A stretch of 59,046 bases of DNA from an uncultured Alphaproteobacteria bacterium (GCA_902617515.1 CACMWX010000005.1:1-59046), one strand, 5' to 3'; shown: positions 18,563-29,760, counted from the first letter of the stretch. Notes: a model not told the origin generated them from the letters alone. Numbers and translations are program-made.

Positions 18563-20545
18563 ATGCCATTTAAAATAGTAAGTGAAAATAAACCTAAAGG
18601 AGATCAGCCTCAAGCAATTAAAAAATTGATTGATGGTTTAGAAAAAAGGAAACAAAGCCAAGTATTATTGGGTGTAACCGGCTCTGGAAAAACATTTACA
18701 ATTGCAAATGTTATTGAAAAATATAACAGACCAACATTGATTATGGCTCCAAATAAGACCTTGGCTGCTCAATTATATGAGGAGTTAAAAGTATTGTTTC
18801 CTAAAAATGCAGTTGAGTATTTTGTGAGTTATTATGATTATTATCAACCAGAAGCTTATGTACCTCGATCAGATACATTCATAGAAAAGGAGTCCTCTAT
18901 AAATGAGCAAATAGATCGTTTTAGACATTCAGCAACTAGATCATTAGTAGAAAGAGAAGATGTAATTATTGTAGCAAGTGTTTCATGTATATACGGCATC
19001 GGGTCCGTTGACTCTTACTCTAAAATGACTTTAGAAATAAAAAAAGGACAGAACATTAATTTAATGGAGTTCCTGAGAGAATTAGTAGAGTTACAGTATA
19101 AAAGAAATAATATTGATTTTAGAAGAGGTATGTTTCGAGTAACTGGAGATCGGGTTGATGTTTTTCCTGCGCATTTAGAGGATATAGCTTGGAGGATAAG
19201 TTTTTTTGGAGACGAGGTGGAAGATATTAAAGAGTTTGATCCTCTCACAGGTGAATTCATTCAAAGCTTCGAAGAAGTTAAAATCTTTGCAAATAGTCAT
19301 TACATTACTCCAAAACCACGATTAGAGAACGCTATTAAAGAAATTAAGAAAGATTTAAAAATAAGACTAGAAGAGTTTGATAAGGAAAAAAAGTTGCTTG
19401 AATTTCAAAGATTAAAAGAGAGAACTAATTTTGATTTGGAAATGATACAGGCAACGGGAACATGTTCAGGAATTGAGAATTATTCGAGATATTTAAGTGG
19501 AAGACAACCTGGAGAAGCACCACCAACTCTATACGAGTTTATTCCAGAAAACTCGCTTCTTATAATTGATGAGTCTCATGTATCCGTGCCTCAAATAAAT
19601 GGAATGTATAAAGGTGACCGATCTAGAAAAAAAACTTTATCAGATTATGGATTTAGACTTCCATCTGCATTGGATAATCGACCTTTAACTTTTGAAGAAT
19701 GGAATATGATGCGTCCCCCCACTATTTTTTTATCTGCAACTCCTGGCCCATGGGAATTGAATGAAGTCGAAAATGAGTATGTTGAGCAAATCATACGACC
19801 CACAGGTCTAATTGATCCTGAGTGTGTGATCAAAACAACTGTCAATCAAGTGGAAGATTTGATGGGTGAAATTAAAATAACACTCAATAATAAAAATAGA
19901 GTATTGATTACAACTCTTACAAAAAAAAATGCCGAGGACTTAACCAATTACTTAAAAGAACATAATTTAAAGGCTGAATATATGCACTCTGATGTTGAGA
20001 CTATTGATAGAATAAAACTTATTCGTTCTTTAAGAATTGGGGAGATTGATATTTTAATTGGTATTAATTTACTCAGAGAAGGACTAGATATTCCTGAATG
20101 TGGTTTAGTCGCCATTCTTGACGCTGACAAAGAGGGTTATTTAAGGTCAAAAACTAGTTTGGTCCAAACTATAGGTCGTGCAGCCAGAAATATAGATGGA
20201 AAAGTGATTTTATATGCAGATGTATTAACTAAAAGTATTAAAGCAGCTCTTGAGGAAACAAAATACAGAAAAAATAAACAAATTGAATTTAATAAGAAAA
20301 ATAACATTACCCCTCAATCAGTGAAAAGAAATATTGGTGAAATTATCGAGAGCATCTATGAAAAAGATAGCTATACTGTGGGTACATCTGAAATTGATAA
20401 ATTGAGTCCTAATAAATTTGAAAAACATGTTCAAAAATTAGAGAAAAAAATGTTATCTGCAGCTGAAAATTTAGATTTTGAAAAAGCTGCAATGTTCAGA
20501 GATGAGATAAGGAAACTTAAAAAAGATCAAATGGGTGTGAATTGA
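18563..20545 (+). CDS. uvrB: excinuclease ABC subunit B
   Basis: 660 aa. The Walker A motif GVTGSGKT is at residues 37-44; the beta-hairpin region [12 protein letters not shown], the DEAD-like IIDESHV motif, helicase motif V/VI ([18 protein letters not shown]) and the C-terminal UVR motif [15 protein letters not shown] that binds UvrC are all visible. It loads onto damaged DNA with UvrA and then recruits UvrC for nucleotide excision. uvrC is elsewhere in this window. The stop TGA overlaps the TTG start of the next gene. Confidence 0.97.
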   Translation: MPFKIVSENKPKGDQPQAIKKLIDGLEKRKQSQVLLGVTGSGKTFTIANVIEKYNRPTLIMAPNKTLAAQLYEELKVLFPKNAVEYFVSYYDYYQPEAYVPRSDTFIEKESSINEQIDRFRHSATRSLVEREDVIIVASVSCIYGIGSVDSYSKMTLEIKKGQNINLMEFLRELVELQYKRNNIDFRRGMFRVTGDRVDVFPAHLEDIAWRISFFGDEVEDIKEFDPLTGEFIQSFEEVKIFANSHYITPKPRLENAIKEIKKDLKIRLEEFDKEKKLLEFQRLKERTNFDLEMIQATGTCSGIENYSRYLSGRQPGEAPPTLYEFIPENSLLIIDESHVSVPQINGMYKGDRSRKKTLSDYGFRLPSALDNRPLTFEEWNMMRPPTIFLSATPGPWELNEVENEYVEQIIRPTGLIDPECVIKTTVNQVEDLMGEIKITLNNKNRVLITTLTKKNAEDLTNYLKEHNLKAEYMHSDVETIDRIKLIRSLRIGEIDILIGINLLREGLDIPECGLVAILDADKEGYLRSKTSLVQTIGRAARNIDGKVILYADVLTKSIKAALEETKYRKNKQIEFNKKNNITPQSVKRNIGEIIESIYEKDSYTVGTSEIDKLSPNKFEKHVQKLEKKMLSAAENLDFEKAAMFRDEIRKLKKDQMGVN

Positions 20546-21468
20546 TTGAGAGTTTATTAGGAGTATTAATAAGTCTTGCTCTATTAATATGGTCGTGTGA
20601 TTTTGCAATAAAAAATTCAATATTAGTCTCACACGTTTATAAAATTAGGCCAATCCTTGTTGGAATATTTATTATAGCTATAGGCACTTCCCTCCCTGAG
20701 TTTGCAGCAACATTTCAAGCATTAAAGTTAAATTCTGTGGGAATAGTAGCAGGTAATCTTGTTGGGAGTAATATTGCAAATATTTTATTGGTAGGGGGCA
20801 TCATGTTATATCCCATTACTAGGTTAGTAATTGATAAAAGGGATAAAAGCACTTTTTTATTTTTTTTAATTTTCTCAATCATTTTTTTTATTTTCATAAT
20901 ATTTAATTTTAATATTGGCTACATGTACGGTGTTTTACTTTTTGGATTACTTTGTTTTTTTATTTATTTTGAATTAAAAAAACCAATTGATGAAACTAAC
21001 ACAATATCCGAGATAAAACATTCTTCATCTTTTTTTATTATTTTAAAAATAATATTAGCATTTATAGCTTTATTTTTTAGTTCTAAGTATTTTATTGTTT
21101 ATGCAAAAGATTTAACTAGCATATTTGGTGTTGCAGAAACTACGATTGGAATAACAATTGTTGCTTTTGGTACTTCTTTACCTGAGGTAATTGCAACAAT
21201 TTTATCAATTGTGAAAAAACAAAATAATTTGGCAATTGGAAATATTCTCGGATCAAATATAGCCAACATATTTGGAATAACGATTATTGCTGTGCTAATC
21301 AATGGAAATATAAATTTTTATGAATTACTTAGTCAAATTGATAAATGGCTATTTTTAGTGACTTCTTTATTATTTTTTATAATTATTTCTTTAAAATTAG
21401 CTGGAAAATTAATTTCTCTTAGCTTTATATTAGCCTATATGATCTATTTTGTGTTCCTATATTTGTAG
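20542..21468 (+). CDS. calcium/sodium antiporter (CaCA family, YrbG-like)
   Basis: 308 aa, about ten hydrophobic helices. The two inverted alpha-repeats are clear: [13 protein letters not shown] with [13 protein letters not shown], and [13 protein letters not shown] with [13 protein letters not shown]. These Glu/Asn-containing motifs bind the exchanged cation in the family. The protein sits in the inner membrane and probably exports calcium against sodium or protons. The only start that keeps the first helix is TTG at 20542, which overlaps the uvrB stop as TTGA, so translation is probably coupled to uvrB. Confidence 0.9.
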   Translation: MIESLLGVLISLALLIWSCDFAIKNSILVSHVYKIRPILVGIFIIAIGTSLPEFAATFQALKLNSVGIVAGNLVGSNIANILLVGGIMLYPITRLVIDKRDKSTFLFFLIFSIIFFIFIIFNFNIGYMYGVLLFGLLCFFIYFELKKPIDETNTISEIKHSSSFFIILKIILAFIALFFSSKYFIVYAKDLTSIFGVAETTIGITIVAFGTSLPEVIATILSIVKKQNNLAIGNILGSNIANIFGITIIAVLINGNINFYELLSQIDKWLFLVTSLLFFIIISLKLAGKLISLSFILAYMIYFVFLYL

Positions 21469-21477
21469 AATGAATAA

Positions 21478-23670
21478 ATGAAAAAATTAAAAGTCCTAAT
21501 ACCCATAGTAATACTTTTAATTTTAGTGATTTTATTTGGACTTAGTTTTTTAAGATTGCCTATAAATATTTTATCTCAAGAAATGGTCGAAAGAGAAACT
21601 AAAGGTTTTGTTACATTGAACAGTTTATCAAATCAAACTTTAAAAATTATGCCTAAACCAATTCTTTCTATAGATAATTCAAATTTCAAAATTAATCATT
21701 ATTTAATCCAAACTGATTTTGCAGCTTCCGATATTGAAATTTCTAGATCTATTTTTAACGCAGATGATATTTCAATTACACTCAACCAAGCAAGAATAGA
21801 AAATATAAATTCAAATTTTGTTAATAATGCGATTTTACTAGAGGGTGATATCGATAATTTAAAATTAAAGATCTCTAACGAGGGCAATAATACAAGAATA
21901 ATATCAAATAAATTTAAATATAAAGGCTCTGATTTATATTTTGATATTTATACAACTGACTCAGAAATAAATAAAATTGATTTTTCCATAGAAAATCTGG
22001 AAATAGATGAACTAGTATTACTTTTAGGGGAAAATTACCAGGAGGCTTTAAAAAAAATAAATTTTCAAAGTCTTGACATAAAAGGTGAATATGTAAAAGA
22101 AAATTTAAATATTGAAAACCTAGTTATTACTTTAGCAGACAAATCACAAATTAATATTGAGGGGAATATCAATTTAAGCAATTTCATTAGTTCTGATTTA
22201 TCTATCAGAGGTCAAAATATCTCTTCAGATAATTTATTTCAAATGATTAGCAATATAAATATTTTCAATGAAATTATAGAAATTCCTCAAGGAATAATTG
22301 AAACTTTTGATTTAAACTACAATTCAAATAATTTAACTATAAATAAAATCTTGTATGTCTCTGATCAAGGAACAAACTTAGATTTAAACGGAACTATTGA
22401 AAATCTTGATTTTTATAATGCAAACTTTAATGCTAGTCTTAACTCTAGTTCCAAAGATGACTTATCAGTATTACTAGAATTTTTACCTTATTCGAAATTA
22501 GTAAAGCAATTTGAATTTGATGAAATTGAATTATCCAGCAATTTCGCAAATAATATTTTTACAATTGATCAAATAAATATAACTAATAAGGATGAAAATA
22601 TTATTCAAATTAGCGGCACTTATGGGCTTGATGATATCAATAGCCTACAATTAGATATTCAATTAAACCGGTTTAGACAATTTGAGTTAATTCCATCTGA
22701 CTCATTAATTAAATTATTAAAAACATTAAATACGGAACATATCAACGCGAGAGGCCTTATAAATGGCTCAAATTTTGCTATTGAAGATCTTCAATTTATT
22801 AATTTGGAAGGTTCGAATTTATTGATTGACGGTAATTTAGATCTTAATAACTTTAATAATGCCTCTTTGAATATTGGAATTGAAAATTTAAATAAAACAG
22901 AACTATTAAATATCATCTCTGAATTAACTGAAGAAGATTTTACGAATATTGTAGATCTTGTTGACTTTGATTATTTAGAGTCAAACTTATACGCTGATCC
23001 AGTCAATGATCTATTTTTGATAGAAAATTTAGATCTAATAAATAAAGATAAAATTTCAAATATTTCTGGATCAATTAAAAATCAGATGTTTACTGGTACA
23101 GTCAAATTAAATGATTTAAATTTATCTAATTTTGATCGTTTATTTTTAAATACATCTCGTATTAAAGGAAAAATTAATCTGTCTTTAGATGTTTCTGAAC
23201 CCGTTAATCTTAAAAATATTAAAAATATATCTGGAAACATAGATGGTGATATTAACGTTAATATTACTGAAGAGGAATTTGCACTGGTTTTATTTATTCA
23301 ATCTCTATCTCAAGACATTGAAGATTTTGAACAAATTAATGAATTATTAAACACATTAGCAAATTCTTTCATTAATCAAAGTAGTTCTATTTCTGGACAA
23401 ATTTCAAATAATAATTTGAATGAATTGAAAATTAAAAACTTAATTTTAACATCACCAGACGGTGAGACTTTAGAGGCGGAATTAGAATTAGCTTTGAATA
23501 ATTTTAAAATTACAATTTTTGATATTATTGACAACGAGGATTTTGTTATAAAATATAAAAATGGAAATTATTCCTATGAAAGAGTCATTCCTGATGGGAC
23601 TGTAAAAAAACCTATAGAAGATTTAATTCAAAAAAATATAAATAAGCTTTTTGAAAATTTATTTCAGTGA
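21478..23670 (+). CDS. AsmA-like membrane-anchored protein
   Basis: 730 aa. One N-terminal membrane helix (residues 7-26) precedes a long periplasmic body of repeating beta-strand patterns, many of the form NLxINGNLDLNNF, typical of AsmA/YhdP/TAM-like proteins that carry lipids to the outer membrane. Asn and Ile are very frequent. The start MKIMPKP-like early domain (KIMPKPILSIDN, 53-64) matches the AsmA N-terminal domain. It begins nine bases after the antiporter. Its last 12 bases overlap the convergent gshB gene. A specific cargo cannot be read from the sequence. Confidence 0.72.
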   Translation: MKKLKVLIPIVILLILVILFGLSFLRLPINILSQEMVERETKGFVTLNSLSNQTLKIMPKPILSIDNSNFKINHYLIQTDFAASDIEISRSIFNADDISITLNQARIENINSNFVNNAILLEGDIDNLKLKISNEGNNTRIISNKFKYKGSDLYFDIYTTDSEINKIDFSIENLEIDELVLLLGENYQEALKKINFQSLDIKGEYVKENLNIENLVITLADKSQINIEGNINLSNFISSDLSIRGQNISSDNLFQMISNINIFNEIIEIPQGIIETFDLNYNSNNLTINKILYVSDQGTNLDLNGTIENLDFYNANFNASLNSSSKDDLSVLLEFLPYSKLVKQFEFDEIELSSNFANNIFTIDQINITNKDENIIQISGTYGLDDINSLQLDIQLNRFRQFELIPSDSLIKLLKTLNTEHINARGLINGSNFAIEDLQFINLEGSNLLIDGNLDLNNFNNASLNIGIENLNKTELLNIISELTEEDFTNIVDLVDFDYLESNLYADPVNDLFLIENLDLINKDKISNISGSIKNQMFTGTVKLNDLNLSNFDRLFLNTSRIKGKINLSLDVSEPVNLKNIKNISGNIDGDINVNITEEEFALVLFIQSLSQDIEDFEQINELLNTLANSFINQSSSISGQISNNNLNELKIKNLILTSPDGETLEAELELALNNFKITIFDIIDNEDFVIKYKNGNYSYERVIPDGTVKKPIEDLIQKNINKLFENLFQ

Positions 23671-24603
23671 TCTTAAAACAAAATCAATAATATCTTTTTC
23701 AATCTTACTTTTATTTAATCTATTGATTTCTTGAATCCCAGTAGGAGATGTAATATTTATTTCTGTTAAATAGCCATCTATCACATCAATGCCAACAAAA
23801 AATAATTTTTTTTTCACTAAAAATGATTTTATTTTTTTACAAATGTACTTATCTTTGTCAGTGATATTGGTTTCTACTGCCCTTCCACCTGCATGAAAAT
23901 TTGCCTTTATGCTATTAGTTCTAGGCACTCTTAATACAGCTCCAGCAATGTCCCCGTTTATGAGAATAATTCTTTTGTCTCCTTTTTTGAAATTTTTAAG
24001 GAATCTTTGAATAATTACTGGGCAATTCGAAAATTTTTTAATGTAATTTTTTAAGAACGTATTGAGATTAGTCTTATTATGGCTAATTTTTTGAATTCCT
24101 AATCCTCCATTTCCATAGGCGGGTTTTATAATAACTTCTTTATTCTTCTTTATAAACTTTATGATGGCTTCTATGTTTGATGATATTAACGTCGGGGGAG
24201 TTAATTCTGGGAAATTCATCATAATATGTTTTTCTGGGAAGTTCCTAATCTCCTTTGAATTATTTAAAATTAAAGGATTTTTTAATTGATCTAATAAATA
24301 GGTATTAGAAATATAATTTAAATCGAAGGGTGGATCTTGTCGAATAAAAATGGCATTCATATGTTCTAAATCAATTTCTTTTAGGATCTTTCTTTGATAC
24401 GAGAGCTGATTATTTTTTTTCAAACTTAATCTAGAAACGTTAGATTTAATTTTATTAACTTTATTAATCTCACTAAATACCCATCTTGGATCATTGTAAT
24501 AACAATCAATACCTCTATTTAAAGACTCCTTGATTAACATATAAGTAGAGTCCTCGTTAATATTTATTTTTTTGGGATCATCCATTTGAAAAAGAAATTT
24601 CAT
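23659..24603 (-). CDS. gshB: glutathione synthetase
   Basis: 314 aa ATP-grasp ligase of the bacterial GshB family. MDDPKKININEDSTYMLI near the start, IRQDPPFDLNY, KPAYGNGGLGI for the ATP loop, a RIILINGDIAGAVLRVPR strand, and GIDVIDGYLTEINITSPTG with the metal Asp/Glu/Asn set are conserved. It adds glycine to gamma-glutamylcysteine. The gene follows gshA by seven bases in the same direction, so the two glutathione steps form one operon. The 3' end overlaps the AsmA-like gene by 12 bases. Confidence 0.94.
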   Translation of the reverse strand: MKFLFQMDDPKKININEDSTYMLIKESLNRGIDCYYNDPRWVFSEINKVNKIKSNVSRLSLKKNNQLSYQRKILKEIDLEHMNAIFIRQDPPFDLNYISNTYLLDQLKNPLILNNSKEIRNFPEKHIMMNFPELTPPTLISSNIEAIIKFIKKNKEVIIKPAYGNGGLGIQKISHNKTNLNTFLKNYIKKFSNCPVIIQRFLKNFKKGDKRIILINGDIAGAVLRVPRTNSIKANFHAGGRAVETNITDKDKYICKKIKSFLVKKKLFFVGIDVIDGYLTEINITSPTGIQEINRLNKSKIEKDIIDFVLRSLK

Positions 24604-24610
24604 AGCAAAT

Positions 24611-25945
24611 TCAATAATAGGTATTATTTAATAATGATAATATATCTTTTTCATCCTTAAACTCTTCAATTAACAAATCTGCAGGATTTTTTTGTTTTTC
24701 AACAATATTATATAATTTTTCAAGATGAATACTTTCATCTCTTCCTTCTGAATTTAGATAACCTCTTTTTTCTAATCCCTTGTTAGCGAGGTTAAGAAGG
24801 TTTTTACCATGCTCATATAAGGGCGAATTAATAAAGTTACTTTTAAGTCCTTTATAAGGAACCTCTAGATACAAATTTAAAATATCATTCTCTTGCCACG
24901 AACTAGTTTCTTTCCAAAGATATTCAAGATTTTCATCATCATAAAGTATGCCAACCCAAAATGCTGGAAGAGCGCAAATCATTTCCCATTTCCCAGCGTC
25001 TGCACCTCTAAGCTCTATATATGACTTTAATCTTACCTCTGTAAAAATCGTGGAGAGATGATTTATCCAATCTTGTATTGATATGTTGTAATTTGAAAGG
25101 TCTTTATTTGCAGTGTTTTTAGTTAACAATTCATTAAAAGTATAATCTGTTGTGTCATATTGTTTTCCATTTATCTTTAAAAAATAGTTTTTTACTTCCA
25201 AAACAAAGTCAACATATTCCTCAATAGAAAAATTATTGTTCAGAAATGATCTTTTTATTCCACATCTTTGATCATCAGTGTCTTGCCATGTATAAATTCG
25301 ATTACTCACTAAATTATTATATTTCGACTCACGAAAGGGCGAATTACAAAATATACCCATAACTATTGGTTGAATTCTATTTGAAACAACAAATTTTTTT
25401 ATTAGATCTGTTTCATTAAAATAATCTAAATTTGCTTGAACAGTACATGTTCGGGTCATCATATCTAATCCTCTTGAGCCAACTTTAGGCATATATTCAC
25501 TCATTATTTTATAACGCTCTTTTGGAATAAAAGTTAAATCCTCTAATTTACTTATTGGATCAAATCCTAGTCCTAAAATGCATAATTCATTCAATTCGGC
25601 ATATTCTTTTAATTCTCTTAAATGTTCATAAGACTCTGTACATGTTTGATGAACATTCTTTAAAATTTTACCAGATAATTCTAGTTGACACCCTGGCTCT
25701 AAAGTAATGCTAGCACCATTTTTAGACAAAGATATTAATTGATTGAAACTATTGTATTCTTTTTTTTGCCAACCCTTTGATAAGAAAAATTGAAATAAAT
25801 TTTGTATACTTACCTCTCCATCAAATTGAAATCTTTTATTATCTTTATAAAAGATAAATTTTTCATGTTCAGTTCCAATGCCTTTATACTCAGGATCAGT
25901 AAAATTGGAGTAGAAATAATTTATAAGATCTGATTTTTGTAACAA
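24611..25945 (-). CDS. gshA: glutamate-cysteine ligase (plant/alphaproteobacterial GCS2 type)
   Basis: 444 aa. The pattern GIGTEHEKFIF near residue 22, SLEPGCQLELSG (SITLEPGCQLELSG), MTRTCTVQANLDY and YIELRGADAG is that of the plant-like class of GshA found in alphaproteobacteria, unrelated in sequence to E. coli GshA. It joins glutamate and cysteine with ATP, the first glutathione step. The start ATG is one base before the end of the SLT lipoprotein gene upstream, and gshB follows. Cysteines that form the redox switch in the plant enzyme were not assessed. Confidence 0.93.
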   Translation of the reverse strand: MLQKSDLINYFYSNFTDPEYKGIGTEHEKFIFYKDNKRFQFDGEVSIQNLFQFFLSKGWQKKEYNSFNQLISLSKNGASITLEPGCQLELSGKILKNVHQTCTESYEHLRELKEYAELNELCILGLGFDPISKLEDLTFIPKERYKIMSEYMPKVGSRGLDMMTRTCTVQANLDYFNETDLIKKFVVSNRIQPIVMGIFCNSPFRESKYNNLVSNRIYTWQDTDDQRCGIKRSFLNNNFSIEEYVDFVLEVKNYFLKINGKQYDTTDYTFNELLTKNTANKDLSNYNISIQDWINHLSTIFTEVRLKSYIELRGADAGKWEMICALPAFWVGILYDDENLEYLWKETSSWQENDILNLYLEVPYKGLKSNFINSPLYEHGKNLLNLANKGLEKRGYLNSEGRDESIHLEKLYNIVEKQKNPADLLIEEFKDEKDILSLLNNTYY

Positions 25946-26530
25946 TTAAAACACACTATTTTTATGAAAATTACATTTTGTTATTTGATTAGAATAATCT
26001 CTAGCTTGACGTTCTACTTTTTTTGCCACCTCTAAAAGCCATTTTTTTTTGTTATAAGATTTTTTTTGATACCCACCCTTGCCCTCATGATAAGCAAGGT
26101 AATGATTGTAAACATCACTTTTATCAATTTTCAACAGACGGTAACTTCCATCAACATACCAACCTATAAAATCACTAGCATCTCTAAAATTTTTTCTATC
26201 GGCATTAAAGTTTTTTGTTGAAACTTTGTACTCCTCCCATGTTCCATCTAAGGCCTGACTGTAGCCATAAGCGCTTGATGGCCTTAAACCAGGTATAAAA
26301 CCCAATACCCTTTTCCTTGGAGGCCTTGCAGTTCTTTCAAAAGAGGACTCTTGTTTAATAAAGCTTAATTGCAAACTAACTGGAACTCCCCATTTTTCTT
26401 TTGTTTTTTCTGCATATGATTTCCATTTAGGATTTGTTTTGAAAATATCGCAAATATTTGCAGTGTTAAAAGACCTATCGGTTGTAATACAACCTGATAA
26501 TAATAAAAAAAATATTAGTAAGTACTTCAC
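25946..26530 (-). CDS. lipoprotein with lytic-transglycosylase-like (SLT) domain
   Basis: 194 aa. A short signal peptide ends in the lipobox LLSGC with Cys14, so the protein is probably lipid-anchored in the outer membrane. The mature part has an SLT-type fold: FIKQESSF (catalytic Glu, about residue 57), SAYGYSQALDGTW and YLAYHEGKGGY. It probably cleaves peptidoglycan. It is codirectional with the M17 aminopeptidase upstream (1-base overlap) and gshA downstream (0-base gap). A similar lipoprotein family is found in many alphaproteobacteria; its physiological role is not known to me. Confidence 0.83.
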   Translation of the reverse strand: MKYLLIFFLLLSGCITTDRSFNTANICDIFKTNPKWKSYAEKTKEKWGVPVSLQLSFIKQESSFERTARPPRKRVLGFIPGLRPSSAYGYSQALDGTWEEYKVSTKNFNADRKNFRDASDFIGWYVDGSYRLLKIDKSDVYNHYLAYHEGKGGYQKKSYNKKKWLLEVAKKVERQARDYSNQITKCNFHKNSVF

Positions 26531-27870
26531 TAATTAAAATTTTTCCTTAAAAAATCACTCATTATATCTAATCCCTGTAATGCAGCTCCTTTGGAGTCTT
26601 GAGACCAAGCAAAGGTGTCAAAGTGAAACCAAGGTATATTGGGAGATTTTAAAAATTCTTGAAGAAAAAGTGCTGCCGTAATAGAACCAGCCATACCATC
26701 TAAAGATGCATTACTAAGATCTGCTACTTGAGATTTAATTTTAAACAAGTAAGGAGAGTACAAGGGTAATCTCCAACATCTCAATTTTTCTTTATTTAAA
26801 TTTTCAATTTTTTTTGCAAACGTTTCATTATTACAAAAATAAGCAGGAAGGTCTTCACCCAGAGCTACTCTTGCTGCTCCAGTAAGCGTTGCAAAATCAA
26901 TAATCATACTTGGGTTATAAGAAGAAGCTTTTTCTATTGCATCTGCTAACAAAAGTCTTCCCTCAGCATCTGTATGGGCAATTTCCACAGACTTTCCTGA
27001 TACAGATGAATATACATCACCAGGTCTCATTGATTTTGATGATATTGCATTTTCAGCGATTGGAGCAATTAAAACAATTTTAGTTTTTTTTAAAAAATAA
27101 TTTGCTAACAAAAATAATGATATAGCGATAGCAGATCCTCCCATATCTTTTTTCATATTTCTCATTGAGGTACCTGGTTTTATGTTTACACCACCTGTGT
27201 CAAATGTAACGCCTTTTCCAATAATAACCAATGGTTTATCTTTTTTTGAAAGTTTTTGATTTGTTATTTCAATCACTTTTGGTTTTGAAGAGGAAGATTT
27301 ACCAACAGCACATGTCAAAGGAAAATTAGAATTTATTTCTTTTTCAGTATAATCAATAAAATTAAAACTTTTAAACAAATTATTATTTTTAATTTTTGAG
27401 TAATAAGTTGATGGGTTTAATTTATTTGCAGGGCTATTTATCAAGTCTCTTGAAAAATTAATACAATCTGAGTAAAAAGTTAAAAACTCTAATTCCTTTT
27501 GTTCCTTTACATATAATAAATTTTTTTTGGATTTAGATTGATACTTATAGTTGCCCCAAGCCCACGCTTTGTATATTTCAGAATCCTTTGATTTGGCAAA
27601 TTTAGTAGAAATATAATAGTTACCAATGTTAGACGCAGAAAAAGCACTAATTGCCTCTAGGTTTTTATCTGCACCCTCTCCTAATATGACCTCTTTCAAT
27701 CTTCCGTCCTCATATGGAATTTTGAGAATTCTTCCTGATTCTGCCTTGAAATTATTAGATAAAGCCCAATTTTTAGTAAAAGATGATTGTGTTAACAACC
27801 ATTTATCAAATTTACTTTGTGAAATGACAGAAATTTTTGTAGAACACTCAGTATTATCATTGGTAAACAT
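26530..27870 (-). CDS. leucyl aminopeptidase family protein (M17)
   Basis: 446 aa. The metal and catalytic motifs GKGVTFDTGGVNIKPG, MKKDMGGSA and HTDAEGRLLLADA are present, giving the Lys, Asp, Asp, Glu and Arg set of M17 enzymes. The signature differs from the usual NTDAEGRL by His for Asn; this residue is not a metal ligand. It removes N-terminal residues from peptides in the cytoplasm. It is divergent from htpG with only 27 bases between start codons, and is first in a leftward run with the SLT lipoprotein and gshA-gshB. Confidence 0.9.
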   Translation of the reverse strand: MFTNDNTECSTKISVISQSKFDKWLLTQSSFTKNWALSNNFKAESGRILKIPYEDGRLKEVILGEGADKNLEAISAFSASNIGNYYISTKFAKSKDSEIYKAWAWGNYKYQSKSKKNLLYVKEQKELEFLTFYSDCINFSRDLINSPANKLNPSTYYSKIKNNNLFKSFNFIDYTEKEINSNFPLTCAVGKSSSSKPKVIEITNQKLSKKDKPLVIIGKGVTFDTGGVNIKPGTSMRNMKKDMGGSAIAISLFLLANYFLKKTKIVLIAPIAENAISSKSMRPGDVYSSVSGKSVEIAHTDAEGRLLLADAIEKASSYNPSMIIDFATLTGAARVALGEDLPAYFCNNETFAKKIENLNKEKLRCWRLPLYSPYLFKIKSQVADLSNASLDGMAGSITAALFLQEFLKSPNIPWFHFDTFAWSQDSKGAALQGLDIMSDFLRKNFN

Positions 27871-27874
27871 TACT

Positions 27875-27880
27875 TATAAT
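27875..27880 (+). promoter_or_regulatory. candidate -10 element for htpG
   Basis: A perfect TATAAT lies 17 bases before the htpG start codon in a 27-base divergent gap. With the preceding CT it also reads CTTATAAT, compatible with the alphaproteobacterial RpoH -10 pattern. No good -35 (TTGACA or CTTG type) is at the right distance, so the sigma factor is undecided. If real, the 5' leader is only about 11 bases. Confidence 0.35.
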
Positions 27881-27897
27881 AAGGATATTAAAAAAAA

Positions 27898-29760
27898 ATG
27901 ACTAAACAACAAGCGGAAAAGAAAACTGTAAAATTTGAAACTGAAGTATCAAAGCTACTAGATATAGTTGCTAATTCACTCTATACCGAAAAGGAAATAT
28001 TTTTACGTGAATTAATATCAAATTCATCAGATGCTTGCGAAAAGCTTAGATATGTTAGTCAGACTGACTCCAAGGCTCCTAAAACAAATAAATTCCAAAT
28101 TCGAATTCATCTTAATGAAAAAAATAAAACTATCTCAATTAAAGATAATGGTATTGGCATGGATGATAAAGATATGCAATCAAATTTAGGCACAATAGCT
28201 AAATCTGGCACGGAAGAGTTTATTAAAAAGATGGGTGATAAAAAGGGAGATATCAATCAAATTGGTAAATTTGGAGTTGGTTTCTATTCATCATTTATGG
28301 TTTCAGATCAAGTAGTAGTTAGATCAAAAAAATATGACTCATCCAGTGGTTACCTTTGGACTTCAGATGGTAAAGGTACATTTTCAATTGAGGAAACTGA
28401 ATACAATGAAATTGGAACTGAAATTACTTTATCAATTAAGAAGGATGAGAAAGAGTTTTTAAGTAAATATAAAATAGAGGAAATAATAAAAAAATATTCT
28501 GATTTTGTTCCTTTCCCCATTTTTGTAACATCAGAAGAAGATAAAAATGATAAGAAAAAAGATGATAAAATTGAAGAACAAGTAAACTCTGCTGAAGCCA
28601 TTTGGCTAAAAGATAAATCAAAAATCAAAACAGATGACTACAAATCTTTTTATAATCAAGTTTCAAACTATTATGATGAGCCTTTAACAACTATTCACTT
28701 TAAAGCTGAGGGAGTTGTAAATTATACTGCCCTTTTATATTTACCAAAATCTCAGCCTCAAGATCTTTACCATCCAGATCGCAAAAACAAGTTAAAGCTA
28801 TATGTTAATAAAGTATTTATTTCTGATAAGTTAGATGCATTAATTCCAGCTTGGCTTAGATTTGTACCAGGTGTGGTAGACACAGAAGATCTTAGTTTAA
28901 ATATTTCAAGAGAAATTTTACAAAATAATGCCGTAATTAATAAAATATCTAATGCTATTACAAAAAGAGTTCTCAAAGAAATTCTAGAATTAAAAAAAAA
29001 GAAACCAGATGAATTTAAAGATTTTTGGAAGAATTTTGGACCTGTTGTAAAAGAGGGACTTTATGAATTTAATGACTTTCATGATCAAATATTTGAGTTT
29101 TCAACATTTAACTGCTCTGAGAAAGAGGAGATGATAACTTTAAATCAATACATAACTGATTTTTCAAATGATAAAAAGAAAATCTATTATATATCAGGTG
29201 AAAATAAGGAAAACCTCATTAATAGCCCTCAAATGGAACTATTTAAAAATAAAAAAATAAATGTTTTGTTAATAACGGATCCAGTTGACGAATTCTGGAT
29301 ACCAATGAAAATAAAATTCAAAGATTATGAATTTACATCTATTACTAAGGGTGAAATAGATATTGAGGATAAAAAAGAGTCAAAAAAAGACAAAGAAGAG
29401 CCAAAGGAAGACAAAGATTTCGTTGGATTTTTAAAAGACAATCTGAAAGATAAAGTTAAAGATGTAAAAATTTCTAAAAGACTTACTACAAGTGCCTCAT
29501 GTTTAGTTGCTGATGAGAATGATATGGATATGCATTTAAAAAAACTAATGGCCGCTAATAATCAAAATATTTCTGATGAAAAAAGAATTTTAGAAATAAA
29601 TATTAATCATGAATTAGTTAATAAATTAAAATCTTTAGATAAAAATCAAAAATACAAATTCTGTGAAATTCTTTATGATCACGCAAAGCTAATGGAAGGT
29701 GAAAGCCTTGACGACCCAAAAAAATATACGAATTTAGTCTCAGAGCTTGTTTCCTTATGA
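27898..29760 (+). CDS. htpG: molecular chaperone HtpG (Hsp90)
   Basis: 620 aa. The GHKL ATPase domain shows ELISNSSDACEKLRY, DNGIGM, GTIAKSGT and GQ/KFGVGFYSSFMV; the middle domain has the catalytic-loop NISREILQ. Two lysine/aspartate-rich segments (about residues 214-230 and 492-505, for example EDKKESKKDKEEPKED) resemble the charged linkers of eukaryotic Hsp90 and are longer than in E. coli HtpG. It folds client proteins in the cytoplasm. The TGA stop overlaps the ATG of the following zinc-finger gene. Confidence 0.97.
   Translation: MTKQQAEKKTVKFETEVSKLLDIVANSLYTEKEIFLRELISNSSDACEKLRYVSQTDSKAPKTNKFQIRIHLNEKNKTISIKDNGIGMDDKDMQSNLGTIAKSGTEEFIKKMGDKKGDINQIGKFGVGFYSSFMVSDQVVVRSKKYDSSSGYLWTSDGKGTFSIEETEYNEIGTEITLSIKKDEKEFLSKYKIEEIIKKYSDFVPFPIFVTSEEDKNDKKKDDKIEEQVNSAEAIWLKDKSKIKTDDYKSFYNQVSNYYDEPLTTIHFKAEGVVNYTALLYLPKSQPQDLYHPDRKNKLKLYVNKVFISDKLDALIPAWLRFVPGVVDTEDLSLNISREILQNNAVINKISNAITKRVLKEILELKKKKPDEFKDFWKNFGPVVKEGLYEFNDFHDQIFEFSTFNCSEKEEMITLNQYITDFSNDKKKIYYISGENKENLINSPQMELFKNKKINVLLITDPVDEFWIPMKIKFKDYEFTSITKGEIDIEDKKESKKDKEEPKEDKDFVGFLKDNLKDKVKDVKISKRLTTSASCLVADENDMDMHLKKLMAANNQNISDEKRILEININHELVNKLKSLDKNQKYKFCEILYDHAKLMEGESLDDPKKYTNLVSELVSL

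Noticed and set aside
28350..28628. Antisense frames within htpG
   Set aside because: They mirror the lysine- and aspartate-rich linker of HtpG read backwards; no start signal or family likeness.
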